This document shows, piece by piece, positions 1 to 7,189 of a stretch of DNA of 64,000 nucleotides; within the stretch, counting starts at the first letter, position 1; the number at the start of each line of letters is the position of its first letter. The position numbers were made by a program, and so were the translations under genes. The notes under the pieces are model-generated. The model was not told the DNA's origin. It made no database searches and saw nothing but the letters and a program-made list of their open reading frames with translations. Origin of the DNA: Draconibacterium aestuarii (GTDB lineage Bacteria > Bacteroidota > Bacteroidia > Bacteroidales > Prolixibacteraceae); the NCBI GenBank assembly GCA_026671195.1, contig JAPOHD010000027.1:62001-126000 (forward strand), in the 5' to 3' direction.

Positions 1-620
1 TTATGACAGGCAGCGCATTCGAGAGCTTTGTGTTTTCCGATTAATGCGAATTTGGTTGTACTGTGATTAAATCCTGTAGCCGGGCGGAAGGTATTCTGAT
101 TGTGACAGGAAGTACAATTTGCCGAAAGTGTATTTTGGTGAAAATCAGTGTGACAAGCCAAACATTCAGTTCCAAGGCCTAAAAATGTTTCACCTTTTTT
201 CTGCGAAATCTTTTCCTGAATCAAGGCTGATTTATGGCAATCAACACATGTTATTTTCCGGTGTTTTCCTTCCAGTTGATAGCCTGTTAAATTGTGGTCG
301 AAACTTTCTTTGTCGAAACGGGTAATCTGAAAATCGCGTCCAAAATGTTCTCCATGGCATTCGGCGCATTTTTTCCCGTTTACTTCCGTCGATGCATGGT
401 AACCTTCTTTTTTGTTGATGAGCTGCTGTATTTCGGTATGACACTCCAGGCATTTCGAAGTGGTTTCTTTTTCGCCCAGAATATGGCAACTGGTGCAGTT
501 TTTCATCCCCTCCAAATGGGCGTGTGCACTGGATAATTCGCCGGGCGAAAGTTGCGAAAATACCTGAAGTGTGCTTATCAGGAATAAAACGAAAAGACAA
601 TATCTTAGTCCCTTTCTCAA
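1..620 (-). CDS. Multiheme c-type cytochrome, C-terminal part outside the window
   Basis: The reverse-strand frame from 620 to the window edge gives about 206 residues with seven CxxCH heme-attachment motifs, all in frame: CTSCH, CLECH, CAECH, CVDCH, CLACH, CTSCH and CAACH. The start is an in-frame TTG at 618-620; an in-frame stop lies a few codons upstream and no ATG falls between. The N-terminus has a hydrophobic signal peptide ending near VFSQ, then a short segment before the first heme, so the protein is exported. The regular spacing of about 15 to 45 residues resembles cytochrome c3/c7-like or octaheme electron carriers; the exact family cannot be set without the C-terminus. It is the third gene of an operon with a flavoprotein and a cytochrome b, 7 bp downstream of the former, and probably takes electrons from them in the periplasm. 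Confidence 0.85.
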   Translation of the reverse strand, partial: MRKGLRYCLFVLFLISTLQVFSQLSPGELSSAHAHLEGMKNCTSCHILGEKETTSKCLECHTEIQQLINKKEGYHASTEVNGKKCAECHGEHFGRDFQITRFDKESFDHNLTGYQLEGKHRKITCVDCHKSALIQEKISQKKGETFLGLGTECLACHTDFHQNTLSANCTSCHNQNTFRPATGFNHSTTKFALIGKHKALECAACH

Positions 621-627
621 ATTATTT

Positions 628-1980
628 TTATTTTTTATGCGTTAAAATCGCTTCGCCAAATTTGGTGCTGATCTTTATTCCTGCTTTTTGGAGAAAGTCG
701 GTAGGCAACTCACCTCCGGCAAAAATATACACCAAATCGTTTCCCAGTTTTAAATCACCTCCTGCTGCATTCAGTTGTAGCGTGATGCTGTTTTCTTCAA
801 TCGAAATCAGGTTGGAATTAAGTACTACGCTAATTTTATTTTTCGAAATAGCTTCAATGATCTTTTCATTGTTTTTAGGTTTTAACCTCGAAAACTTATC
901 CTTGCGGTAGGAGAGTGTTACTTCATTCTCATGCATTAGAAGCAGGGCAGATTCAATGGCAGAATCGCCGCCGCCAACCACAACGATTTTTTTGTTATGA
1001 ATAAGTTCCGGCTCCAGTAAACGATAGGCCACTTTTTCAGAATCTTCACGCGGAATTCCCAGTTTACGGGGAGTTCCGCGTCGGCCAATGGCAAGCAAAA
1101 CTTTCTGTGCTGAAAGCGTTTCGCCTGTTTTTATTTTAACGATAAAACCTCCGTCGGTAACTGTAATCTCTTCTGCTTTTTTCTTTTCCCGAATTTCAAT
1201 CTTATTTTTTTCCAGCACTTCAGTCCAAAGATCGAGTAGTTCTTTTTTATTGGTTTCGTACAATTTTGCTTTTCCGTGCAGCGGCAAATCCATGGGAGAG
1301 GTCATTACAATTTTTTGGCGGGGGAAGGTGTAAACCGTTCCTCCCAAAGTATCCTGTTCAAGGGTTATCGTTTTTAATCCCATTTTACGGGCTTGCAAGC
1401 TGGCCGAAATTCCTGCCGGTCCGGCGCCGATCACTACTAAATCGTATTCCGACTGATGTTTTGATTTTATTCCTTTTGCCAGATTTACAATGGCTTGTTT
1501 CCCCTGTTCAACGGCATTTTTTATGAGGCCCATTCCACCCATTTCGCCGGCAATAAAAATTCCGGGAACATTGCTTTCAAAATTCTGGTTGACATGTGGC
1601 AGATCAACACCTCGTTTTTCGGTGCCCATAAACAGCGAAATAGCCTGAGTAGGGCAGGCATGAAAACAGGCGCCATGACCAACACAGCGACTTGCATTTA
1701 TTACGGTGGCTTTTCCGTTCCGGATTCCAAGAATATCATGCTCGGGGCAAGCCAATATACAGGCGCCGCTTTTTATACACGAGTTTACATCCACCACAGG
1801 ATGAAGAGAAACCGGTTCGAACAGTCCCTCTTCTTTAGCCACTTTAATTTTCTCGTCAACTTGTTTTGATTCCTTTCTTTGTTTTCGGATATAAATCCAG
1901 AATACAACGAAAAGCAACAATCCAACGCTGCCGTAAATCATTATTTTATCGAGTTCAGCTCCCATATTTAAAATATCCAT
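628..1980 (-). CDS. Membrane-anchored FAD/NAD(P)-binding oxidoreductase with two ferredoxin-like motifs
   Basis: 450 residues from the ATG at 1978-1980; another ATG five codons later is possible. One transmembrane helix (about residues 13-31) precedes a ferredoxin-like segment. Its two motifs are unusual: C68-x2-S-x2-C74-x3-C78-P and C99-x2-H-x2-C105-x3-C109-P, so the second Cys of each classical CxxCxxCxxxCP motif is Ser or His. The rest is a two-dinucleotide-fold flavoprotein of the thioredoxin-reductase/YpdA superfamily, with FAD fold VVIGAGPAG and NAD(P) fold VVVGGGDSA, and without a redox CxxC. It probably moves electrons between a cytosolic nicotinamide or ferredoxin donor and its partners. 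It overlaps the upstream cytochrome b gene by about 13 bp and is followed by the multiheme cytochrome. Physiological donor and direction are not readable. Confidence 0.8.
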   Translation of the reverse strand: MDILNMGAELDKIMIYGSVGLLLFVVFWIYIRKQRKESKQVDEKIKVAKEEGLFEPVSLHPVVDVNSCIKSGACILACPEHDILGIRNGKATVINASRCVGHGACFHACPTQAISLFMGTEKRGVDLPHVNQNFESNVPGIFIAGEMGGMGLIKNAVEQGKQAIVNLAKGIKSKHQSEYDLVVIGAGPAGISASLQARKMGLKTITLEQDTLGGTVYTFPRQKIVMTSPMDLPLHGKAKLYETNKKELLDLWTEVLEKNKIEIREKKKAEEITVTDGGFIVKIKTGETLSAQKVLLAIGRRGTPRKLGIPREDSEKVAYRLLEPELIHNKKIVVVGGGDSAIESALLLMHENEVTLSYRKDKFSRLKPKNNEKIIEAISKNKISVVLNSNLISIEENSITLQLNAAGGDLKLGNDLVYIFAGGELPTDFLQKAGIKISTKFGEAILTHKK

Positions 1981-2837
1981 GTTGATCCGAAAAGTAATGC
2001 AATTATTATGTGTACGATCATAATGATCAGCATAATAAGAGCAAAAGGTAAATGCAAAACATGCCAGTACCTCAGATAGTTTTGCATGGTAGTGAGCCAT
2101 GCAATTCGTCTTCCCAAAACAATTTCAGCACGCACAAATCGTAAAATTTCGCGCTCTTTACTTTTGGGTATTTTTCTTGTTCGCAGTTCGGTATTGATTA
2201 GTTTGAACTGTTGTTTTTCAAATCGTAAACGTTTGAGAATTTTGCTGAAGAAGGTTCCTTTGTATAAATCATCTTCTGAAATCGTTGAAGCATTAACAAG
2301 TTCGACAAACGCACTATCAAGCGAAAACTGGGTTTTAAGGTCGGCGTTGAATTTCGCTTTTTTAATGTTTAATTCGTTCATGCTCATGGCGCGGCCTTCT
2401 ATGGTTCGCGGAATTTGAAGGTAGATAAACCGCCCGATTATTCCACTGACAACCACCGCTACCATGCTCCAGAAACTGATGGCTACCAAGCCACCAAACT
2501 TAAATGCGGTGTGATAGAGCACCAAAACGGGGCCAAGCGAACAAAGGAAAATATGAAATTCGAGCCAGTGTTTTAGAACTCCCAAACGAGCCAGACTTCG
2601 AAATCTTTTTCGCGCCATGTACCCGAAAACACCCACTGTCATCAGCAGTGCACCAATAATTCCTGCGCCGTGGCCAATGAAACCACCTGGTTTCAAAAGC
2701 TCATTTTGATCGTGAAAAAAGCGTTGGTCATGATCGGTGAGGTAATAATCTGTACCATAAACAGCCAGGTAAATAAATACAAACACCGTAATTGTTACCA
2801 GGGAGAAGAGGTAGATTTTATGTGCCAATCCAGACAT
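1968..2837 (-). CDS. Integral membrane cytochrome b-like protein
   Basis: 289 residues with an N-terminal helix (about 7-27), further helices near 52-72, 90-110 and 118-140, a charged cytosolic stretch rich in Lys/Arg/Glu (about 145-235), and a C-terminal helix ending in STWIF. Histidines sit in or beside helices (IGHGAG, LKHWLEFH, LYHTAF, YWHVLHLP, IVHIII), suiting b-heme ligation as in cytochrome b561/NarI-like anchors. No family can be named with certainty. It is the first gene of the three-gene unit with the FAD/Fe-S protein and the multiheme cytochrome c, so it is inferred to pass electrons across the membrane or to and from quinone. The 257 bp upstream, before the GH31 gene, carry no other gene. 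Confidence 0.65.
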   Translation of the reverse strand: MSGLAHKIYLFSLVTITVFVFIYLAVYGTDYYLTDHDQRFFHDQNELLKPGGFIGHGAGIIGALLMTVGVFGYMARKRFRSLARLGVLKHWLEFHIFLCSLGPVLVLYHTAFKFGGLVAISFWSMVAVVVSGIIGRFIYLQIPRTIEGRAMSMNELNIKKAKFNADLKTQFSLDSAFVELVNASTISEDDLYKGTFFSKILKRLRFEKQQFKLINTELRTRKIPKSKEREILRFVRAEIVLGRRIAWLTTMQNYLRYWHVLHLPFALIMLIIMIVHIIIALLFGSTWIF

Positions 2838-3094
2838 ATGAGTTGTGATTTAGTTAAAAGTAAACCTTTAAAGATAAAGATATTTTACTATCTCAATACG
2901 TTCAAAATGGCACATAAAGTATTCGGTATGATATTTTTATTTTGTTTTAGCCGTTTAATCCTGGTGAAATAATGTAGTCAATTGAGATTCCCATAAATCT
3001 TCAATGCCGAATAATGTTTAACGAACTGTAGTTGAGTGCTGTACTAATTGTTTTTCTAAAACAGTTGATCTGTTTGTTTTGAATACACAGCAGT

Positions 3095-5242
3095 TTATTT
3101 TGTCATAAACGTCCAACTTAAATCACCATATACCCAATTTTCTGATTGATGAAGGTCGAGTACGGAGACGTTGCCATTTTCTGTTTTTAGCATTTTTGTT
3201 GTGTATTCTCCTTTTTCAAAATCGAAAGTTGCTCCATCGTCGTCGTATAAAACAAACGAACCATTTGCTTCCCCATAAACCCTGATTTCGAGCGGGGTGT
3301 CTTCTTTCCAGTCGGAGGTTTGGCGAATGGCCGGCATCATCGGAATAATACCCCCGTCTTTTACAAAAAGGGGTATTCGTTCGAAACCTTTTTCTACCTG
3401 AATAATTTCTCCGTTTCCCACAAATTTACCGGTGTAAAAGTCGTACCAGTTTCCTTTGGGTAAGATTACTTGTCTGCCTTCATCTCCATTAAAAAGTGGG
3501 GCAACCAACAAAAAATCACCCATCATATATTGGTCTTTTACCTCTTTTTTTACAGCTTCTGCATATGGATTTTGGGTTTCATCCAATTTGCTTTCTTCTA
3601 TATCTACTGTGGTTTCAAATCCTTCTTCGAGGTTCATCCCTCTGAAAGGTGGTGTCCCGTTAAAATGATAGTCAGCAAATGTTGAATATAAATAAGGAAG
3701 CATTTGCATGCGTAAAAAGGCAACTTCGCGGCACTCTTCATAAACATCTGGGTACGACCATGGCTTTGTGCCACTTGCCCAGGCGTTTAACATGGCCAAA
3801 GGCGAAAAACAAGTGGTCTGCATGCGCCGCATCCATTCTTCCCCGCTTCGACTGGAACGTACTTCAGGAGTCCACAAAACACCACAATTCCCCGCATTGA
3901 TCAGTGCAGTAATAAAATCTTTGTGGTTGTAATAATCGTTGTAAATTACATACGGGTACGATACCGATCCGGCATTGGCAGCCCGTATTAATCCGTAAGT
4001 ACGTTCATTTTTTTTACGATAAATTTCATCGGTGAGGGTCATCATTTGTGTGCCGTAGGTTTGACGCATTTGTTCGGCATCCAGTCCCGAGGGGAAAGTG
4101 GCCACATCGGGCCATAACCAGCGATCATAACCATCTACTTCATCCATTTTAAATCCACTGATTCCAATATCAAGCAGGTGCGTTTGAAAATGTTCCTGCA
4201 TAATATTTCGCGCTTCCGGAATGGTATAATCAGGAACAATCCCATTCCAAACGGTGTGTGAGCCTGCATAGGATTTTATTTTTTCATACAACTCACCTTC
4301 AGGCCAAATGTACGGGTTCATCCAAAGGTTCAGTTTTATGCTCTGTTGATTCATGTTTTTAGCAAATTCATCCGGATTGGGATAGCGGCTTTTGTCCCAC
4401 TCAAAAGTACATGGATATGATTTGCTATGCCAGCCCGGTTCTATACCAACCACATCAAGCGGGAAGTTGTTTTCGACAAAACCATGTACTTCTTTCTGAA
4501 TATCACTTGTGTTGTATAAAGTTGGCGTACGTTGCCAAAAACCAAGTCCCCATTTGGGAGGAAGCACACCACCACCACAGTACAAGTTAAATCGTTGAAC
4601 CACATCCAGCATCGATTCTCCGGCAAATAAAACCAATTCAACACCTTCTGCCGGAACAACAATTTCCAGATTATCGGAATAGGGTTGTGCAGTCCAGCCA
4701 TCTCGTGCATTTCTATCATAAAGTTTGGGTGGATTTTTCGTATCGGTTCTTACTGTAGTCCCCACATAAACATCAATGTAACGGGCAGCATTTATTAAAA
4801 CTCCATATCCTTTCGATGAAAGATAAAAGGGCACGGGAGCATGTGTTCTGCCATTATCGGTACCTCCGTAGTGATCCATGTGTAAACGCAAAATTCGTCC
4901 ACGTTGCTGAACGGTTTTATAGTTTAAGCCCAAACCATAAATCTGTTCTTCTTTTTCAAGCGGAAACCTCAGAAAAGTTTTCCCGTTTTTTGTAAATGCT
5001 TGTATTTCGTTGGCTGAAATTGGAAATTCCTGTTCTGATTTTTGGTTGAGTGTTTCTTTTCGTGGTGGCTTATTGGCAACAGAAAGCAGGTTGAAATCTT
5101 CCAGTTGATTTACGATCGAATTCCAGACTCCCGGGAAAGTTTCGTGCCATTCCGGATTAAAGGATTCGGTTTTAATAGTGGGATTGGGAGTACAAGAGAT
5201 TAGTAATATTACTGTGGTAAAAAAGAAGATGACTTGTTTCAT
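3095..5242 (-). CDS. Glycoside hydrolase family 31 lipoprotein (alpha-glucosidase/alpha-xylosidase type)
   Basis: 715 residues. The N-terminus is a lipoprotein signal with lipobox LLISC (Cys about 17), so the enzyme is anchored in a membrane, probably on the periplasmic side or cell surface. The GH31 catalytic barrel starts after an N-terminal beta domain; the motif GFKMDE places the nucleophile at about D367, as in the KxDxxE/WxDMNE motifs of the family. GLGFWQR and IEPGWH are also typical barrel-strand elements. The C-terminal beta domains include a YDDDG motif. GH31 enzymes release alpha-linked glucose or xylose with retention; the exact substrate cannot be read here. Genes on both sides are unrelated and it seems monocistronic. 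It fits the polysaccharide-degrading lifestyle shown by the sulfatase and GH2 genes. Confidence 0.9.
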   Translation of the reverse strand: MKQVIFFFTTVILLISCTPNPTIKTESFNPEWHETFPGVWNSIVNQLEDFNLLSVANKPPRKETLNQKSEQEFPISANEIQAFTKNGKTFLRFPLEKEEQIYGLGLNYKTVQQRGRILRLHMDHYGGTDNGRTHAPVPFYLSSKGYGVLINAARYIDVYVGTTVRTDTKNPPKLYDRNARDGWTAQPYSDNLEIVVPAEGVELVLFAGESMLDVVQRFNLYCGGGVLPPKWGLGFWQRTPTLYNTSDIQKEVHGFVENNFPLDVVGIEPGWHSKSYPCTFEWDKSRYPNPDEFAKNMNQQSIKLNLWMNPYIWPEGELYEKIKSYAGSHTVWNGIVPDYTIPEARNIMQEHFQTHLLDIGISGFKMDEVDGYDRWLWPDVATFPSGLDAEQMRQTYGTQMMTLTDEIYRKKNERTYGLIRAANAGSVSYPYVIYNDYYNHKDFITALINAGNCGVLWTPEVRSSRSGEEWMRRMQTTCFSPLAMLNAWASGTKPWSYPDVYEECREVAFLRMQMLPYLYSTFADYHFNGTPPFRGMNLEEGFETTVDIEESKLDETQNPYAEAVKKEVKDQYMMGDFLLVAPLFNGDEGRQVILPKGNWYDFYTGKFVGNGEIIQVEKGFERIPLFVKDGGIIPMMPAIRQTSDWKEDTPLEIRVYGEANGSFVLYDDDGATFDFEKGEYTTKMLKTENGNVSVLDLHQSENWVYGDLSWTFMTK

Positions 5243-5336
5243 TGGTCGTTGGCTGTTTTAGTTTCACACGAAAATAGAAAAAATAGAACAGACATTTGTC
5301 GGCAATTGTAACAGAATCCTTTTGTAATGAAGTTTT

Positions 5337-5990
5337 CTATTTCTGTTTGATATCCATTAACACACCTCCTGTGTCTTTTAAAAGTCCAACCGACCATGTT
5401 ATAATAACAAAGGAGCTGATAATGGCTGCAATGGTATCGATAAAAGGAATTTCCCAGATCATGGCTGCGGTTAAACCAAAAATAGCTGCTAAACTGGTAA
5501 GTGCATCGGCAAGAACATGCACATAGGCAGCCTTAATATTATGATCGGAGTGTTCATGATTGTGATGTAAAATTAAGGCGCTTAAAATATTTACAATGAG
5601 GCCGATAATGGCTACCAGAATGGCATCCTTGAAATTAATTACATGAGGATGAAAAAAGCGGTCAAAGGCCTCAACCAAAATAACTAGTGCAAAGATGAGA
5701 AGCATTAAACCACTGGTATAACCTGAGAGCGACAGAATTTTACCCGAGTCGCCGGTAAAGGAATCTTTTTTCGAAACTTTTCGCACAAAAATGTATGCAA
5801 CCCAGCTTAATCCAATGGCCAGCACATGCGATCCCATATGAATTCCGTCGGCCAAAAGTGCCATGGAACCCGATGTTATTCCAAAATAAATTTCGACCAA
5901 CATGGTAATGGCAGTTAAAATTACTACCCAGCTGGTGCGTTTCCTGTTTTTATCTAAATGCGCTTCGTTCATCCCTAAAAACTTAAACAT
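5337..5990 (-). CDS. Cation diffusion facilitator (CDF) transporter lacking the C-terminal domain
   Basis: 217 residues, almost all membrane: six predicted helices, with the metal-site segment ADGIHMGSH (D48, H51, H55) in helix 2 and the partner motif HVLADAL in helix 5, as in DmeF-like CDF proteins. The family exports divalent metals (Zn, Co, Fe, Ni) in exchange for protons. Full-length members have about 300 residues with a cytosolic ferredoxin-like domain after helix 6; this one stops shortly after helix 6 at DIKQK. Only 94 bp lie before the GH31 gene and they do not continue the reading, so the short form appears genuine. It follows the exported HMA protein gene beyond a terminator hairpin and forms the end of the metal block. 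Confidence 0.88.
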   Translation of the reverse strand: MFKFLGMNEAHLDKNRKRTSWVVILTAITMLVEIYFGITSGSMALLADGIHMGSHVLAIGLSWVAYIFVRKVSKKDSFTGDSGKILSLSGYTSGLMLLIFALVILVEAFDRFFHPHVINFKDAILVAIIGLIVNILSALILHHNHEHSDHNIKAAYVHVLADALTSLAAIFGLTAAMIWEIPFIDTIAAIISSFVIITWSVGLLKDTGGVLMDIKQK

Positions 5991-5995
5991 AGTAA

Positions 5996-6034
5996 AAAGT
6001 TATCCGGTGCCAGTAACCTGCACCGGATAACTTT
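5996..6034 (-). terminator. Rho-independent terminator after the exported HMA protein gene
   Basis: A perfect 15-bp inverted repeat (AAAGTTATCCGGTGC and its complement) surrounds a 9-nt loop. Read on the minus strand it lies just after the stop of the HMA gene at 6057 and is followed by a T run, the usual intrinsic terminator form. It sits between the HMA gene and the CDF gene, so the CDF gene may depend on read-through or its own promoter. Confidence 0.8.
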
Positions 6035-6056
6035 ATTTAAGGAATAACCAATCAGC

Positions 6057-6401
6057 CTAGTTTTTGTTGTCGGCTCTGTCGTATTTGCAACAGCCCGGAA
6101 GTTTATCATAAACTTCGGTGCTAGCTTTATGGTTCGGTGTGTCGTGCCCAACTTTTGCAATGGCCACTTCAATTTTGTCTAAACTGGTTTTTTCATCATC
6201 AAAAACCACTTCCAGCTTTTTGGTTTTTTTATCCCAGTCGGCTTTTGAAACTCCTTCAACTGTCATTGCGGTTTTTTCGATACGTTTTTCGCACATTCCG
6301 CAATTCCCTGAGACTTTAATCTTTTCCGTTTTATTTCCTGCAAAAACGGTAAATGCGCCCATCACAAAGAGGGCTACTAAACTTAAAACTTTTGTTTTCA
6401 T
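6057..6401 (-). CDS. Exported HMA-domain metal-binding protein
   Basis: 114 residues: signal peptide (cleavage probably after VFAG near residue 22), then one heavy-metal-associated ferredoxin-like fold with the metal motif GNCGMC (CxxC) and the downstream GVSKADWD element of HMA domains. A second Cys pair lies near the C-terminus (LPGCCKYD). HMA domains bind Cu(I) or similar soft metals and hand them to partners by ligand exchange. The signal peptide places this copy in the periplasm, where it could deliver metal to the CusA/CusB/TolC pump encoded upstream in the same direction. A GC-rich terminator follows. Confidence 0.85.
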   Translation of the reverse strand: MKTKVLSLVALFVMGAFTVFAGNKTEKIKVSGNCGMCEKRIEKTAMTVEGVSKADWDKKTKKLEVVFDDEKTSLDKIEVAIAKVGHDTPNHKASTEVYDKLPGCCKYDRADNKN

Positions 6402-6579
6402 TTTTTTAATTTTAAAAGATTTAACACCATTTTTTTTAATTTTTCGATGAAGTCCCGCGACAAATTGTCCCGGGGAACTTTCATCCTTCCTTTTCTCTTT
6501 ATAAATTTACTAAACAATTGATTATCAGCTATTGCTCTATTTTTTAAAAGATTTGCATAATTTTATTTTTTTGCCATTT

Positions 6580-7116
6580 TTAATTACTTTTTGATCCCTG
6601 AAAATTGAGCATATAGGAAGTATCTCCTTCAAACATCCTAAATCGATAGCCAAAAGTATGGTTCATTGGATCAAATCCGCCAAAATGTTCGTCTCCGTCC
6701 TTGTGCTCGTCGTCCATGTGATGTTGCCATTCGGTTTCGCCATTAGTGATGTCACCCATCATTCCACCGCCCATGTGACCCTGTCCATACATGTGTCCGT
6801 ACATGTGTTCAAAGTCGTCGCCGTTAAGGCAAACCATTATACTATCGTGATTATCGAAATAGTTGAGCATAAAAGTGGTATCAATGTCATCGTTGTAACA
6901 GTGCACTTCGATCTGCCCATCGCCTGTTTTTGTTACATCGGCCGTTGCACTGGTGCTCCCCTGCATAGTTTCGGAGGCACTTTTTAACCCATTGACAGTT
7001 AAAGTACCCACATAAGTTCCTTCAATTGAATTATCAATTGGTTCTTCTGTTTTATTACAAGCAGCCAATCCAATTATTACGGCCACTACTAAAAATAACT
7101 TTGCTTTTGTATTCAT
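6580..7116 (-). CDS. His/Met/Asp-rich lipoprotein of unknown family in the copper-efflux block
   Basis: 178 residues. The lipobox is GLAAC (Cys about 20). The first half, after the signal, looks like a small beta-sheet lipocalin-like or DUF-type domain (EGTYVGTLTVNG, then charged strands). The second half contains a low-complexity cluster with many potential metal ligands: HMYGHMYGQGHMGGGMMGD, then WQHHMDDEHKDGDEHFGG. Such Met/His runs are typical of periplasmic copper or silver binding (as in CusF or PcoA/CopB segments), though no known family is recognised. It lies between cusB and the exported HMA gene, so a metal-sequestering or delivery role is inferred. Confidence 0.75.
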   Translation of the reverse strand: MNTKAKLFLVVAVIIGLAACNKTEEPIDNSIEGTYVGTLTVNGLKSASETMQGSTSATADVTKTGDGQIEVHCYNDDIDTTFMLNYFDNHDSIMVCLNGDDFEHMYGHMYGQGHMGGGMMGDITNGETEWQHHMDDEHKDGDEHFGGFDPMNHTFGYRFRMFEGDTSYMLNFQGSKSN

Positions 7117-7189
7117 TTTTTTACGTTTTTAATGATTAGAAATTTTAAATAACTTTAAGGAGCCGAAGCTCTTTTCCAACAAATCTTTT

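Noticed and set aside
241-600. 119-residue reverse-strand open frame
   Set aside because: Out of frame with the seven CxxCH motifs; it is a shadow of the multiheme cytochrome gene 1-620.
5243-5336. Frameshifted C-terminal domain of the CDF protein
   Set aside because: Only 94 bp remain before the GH31 gene, too short for the 80-90-residue domain, and no fitting frame is seen.
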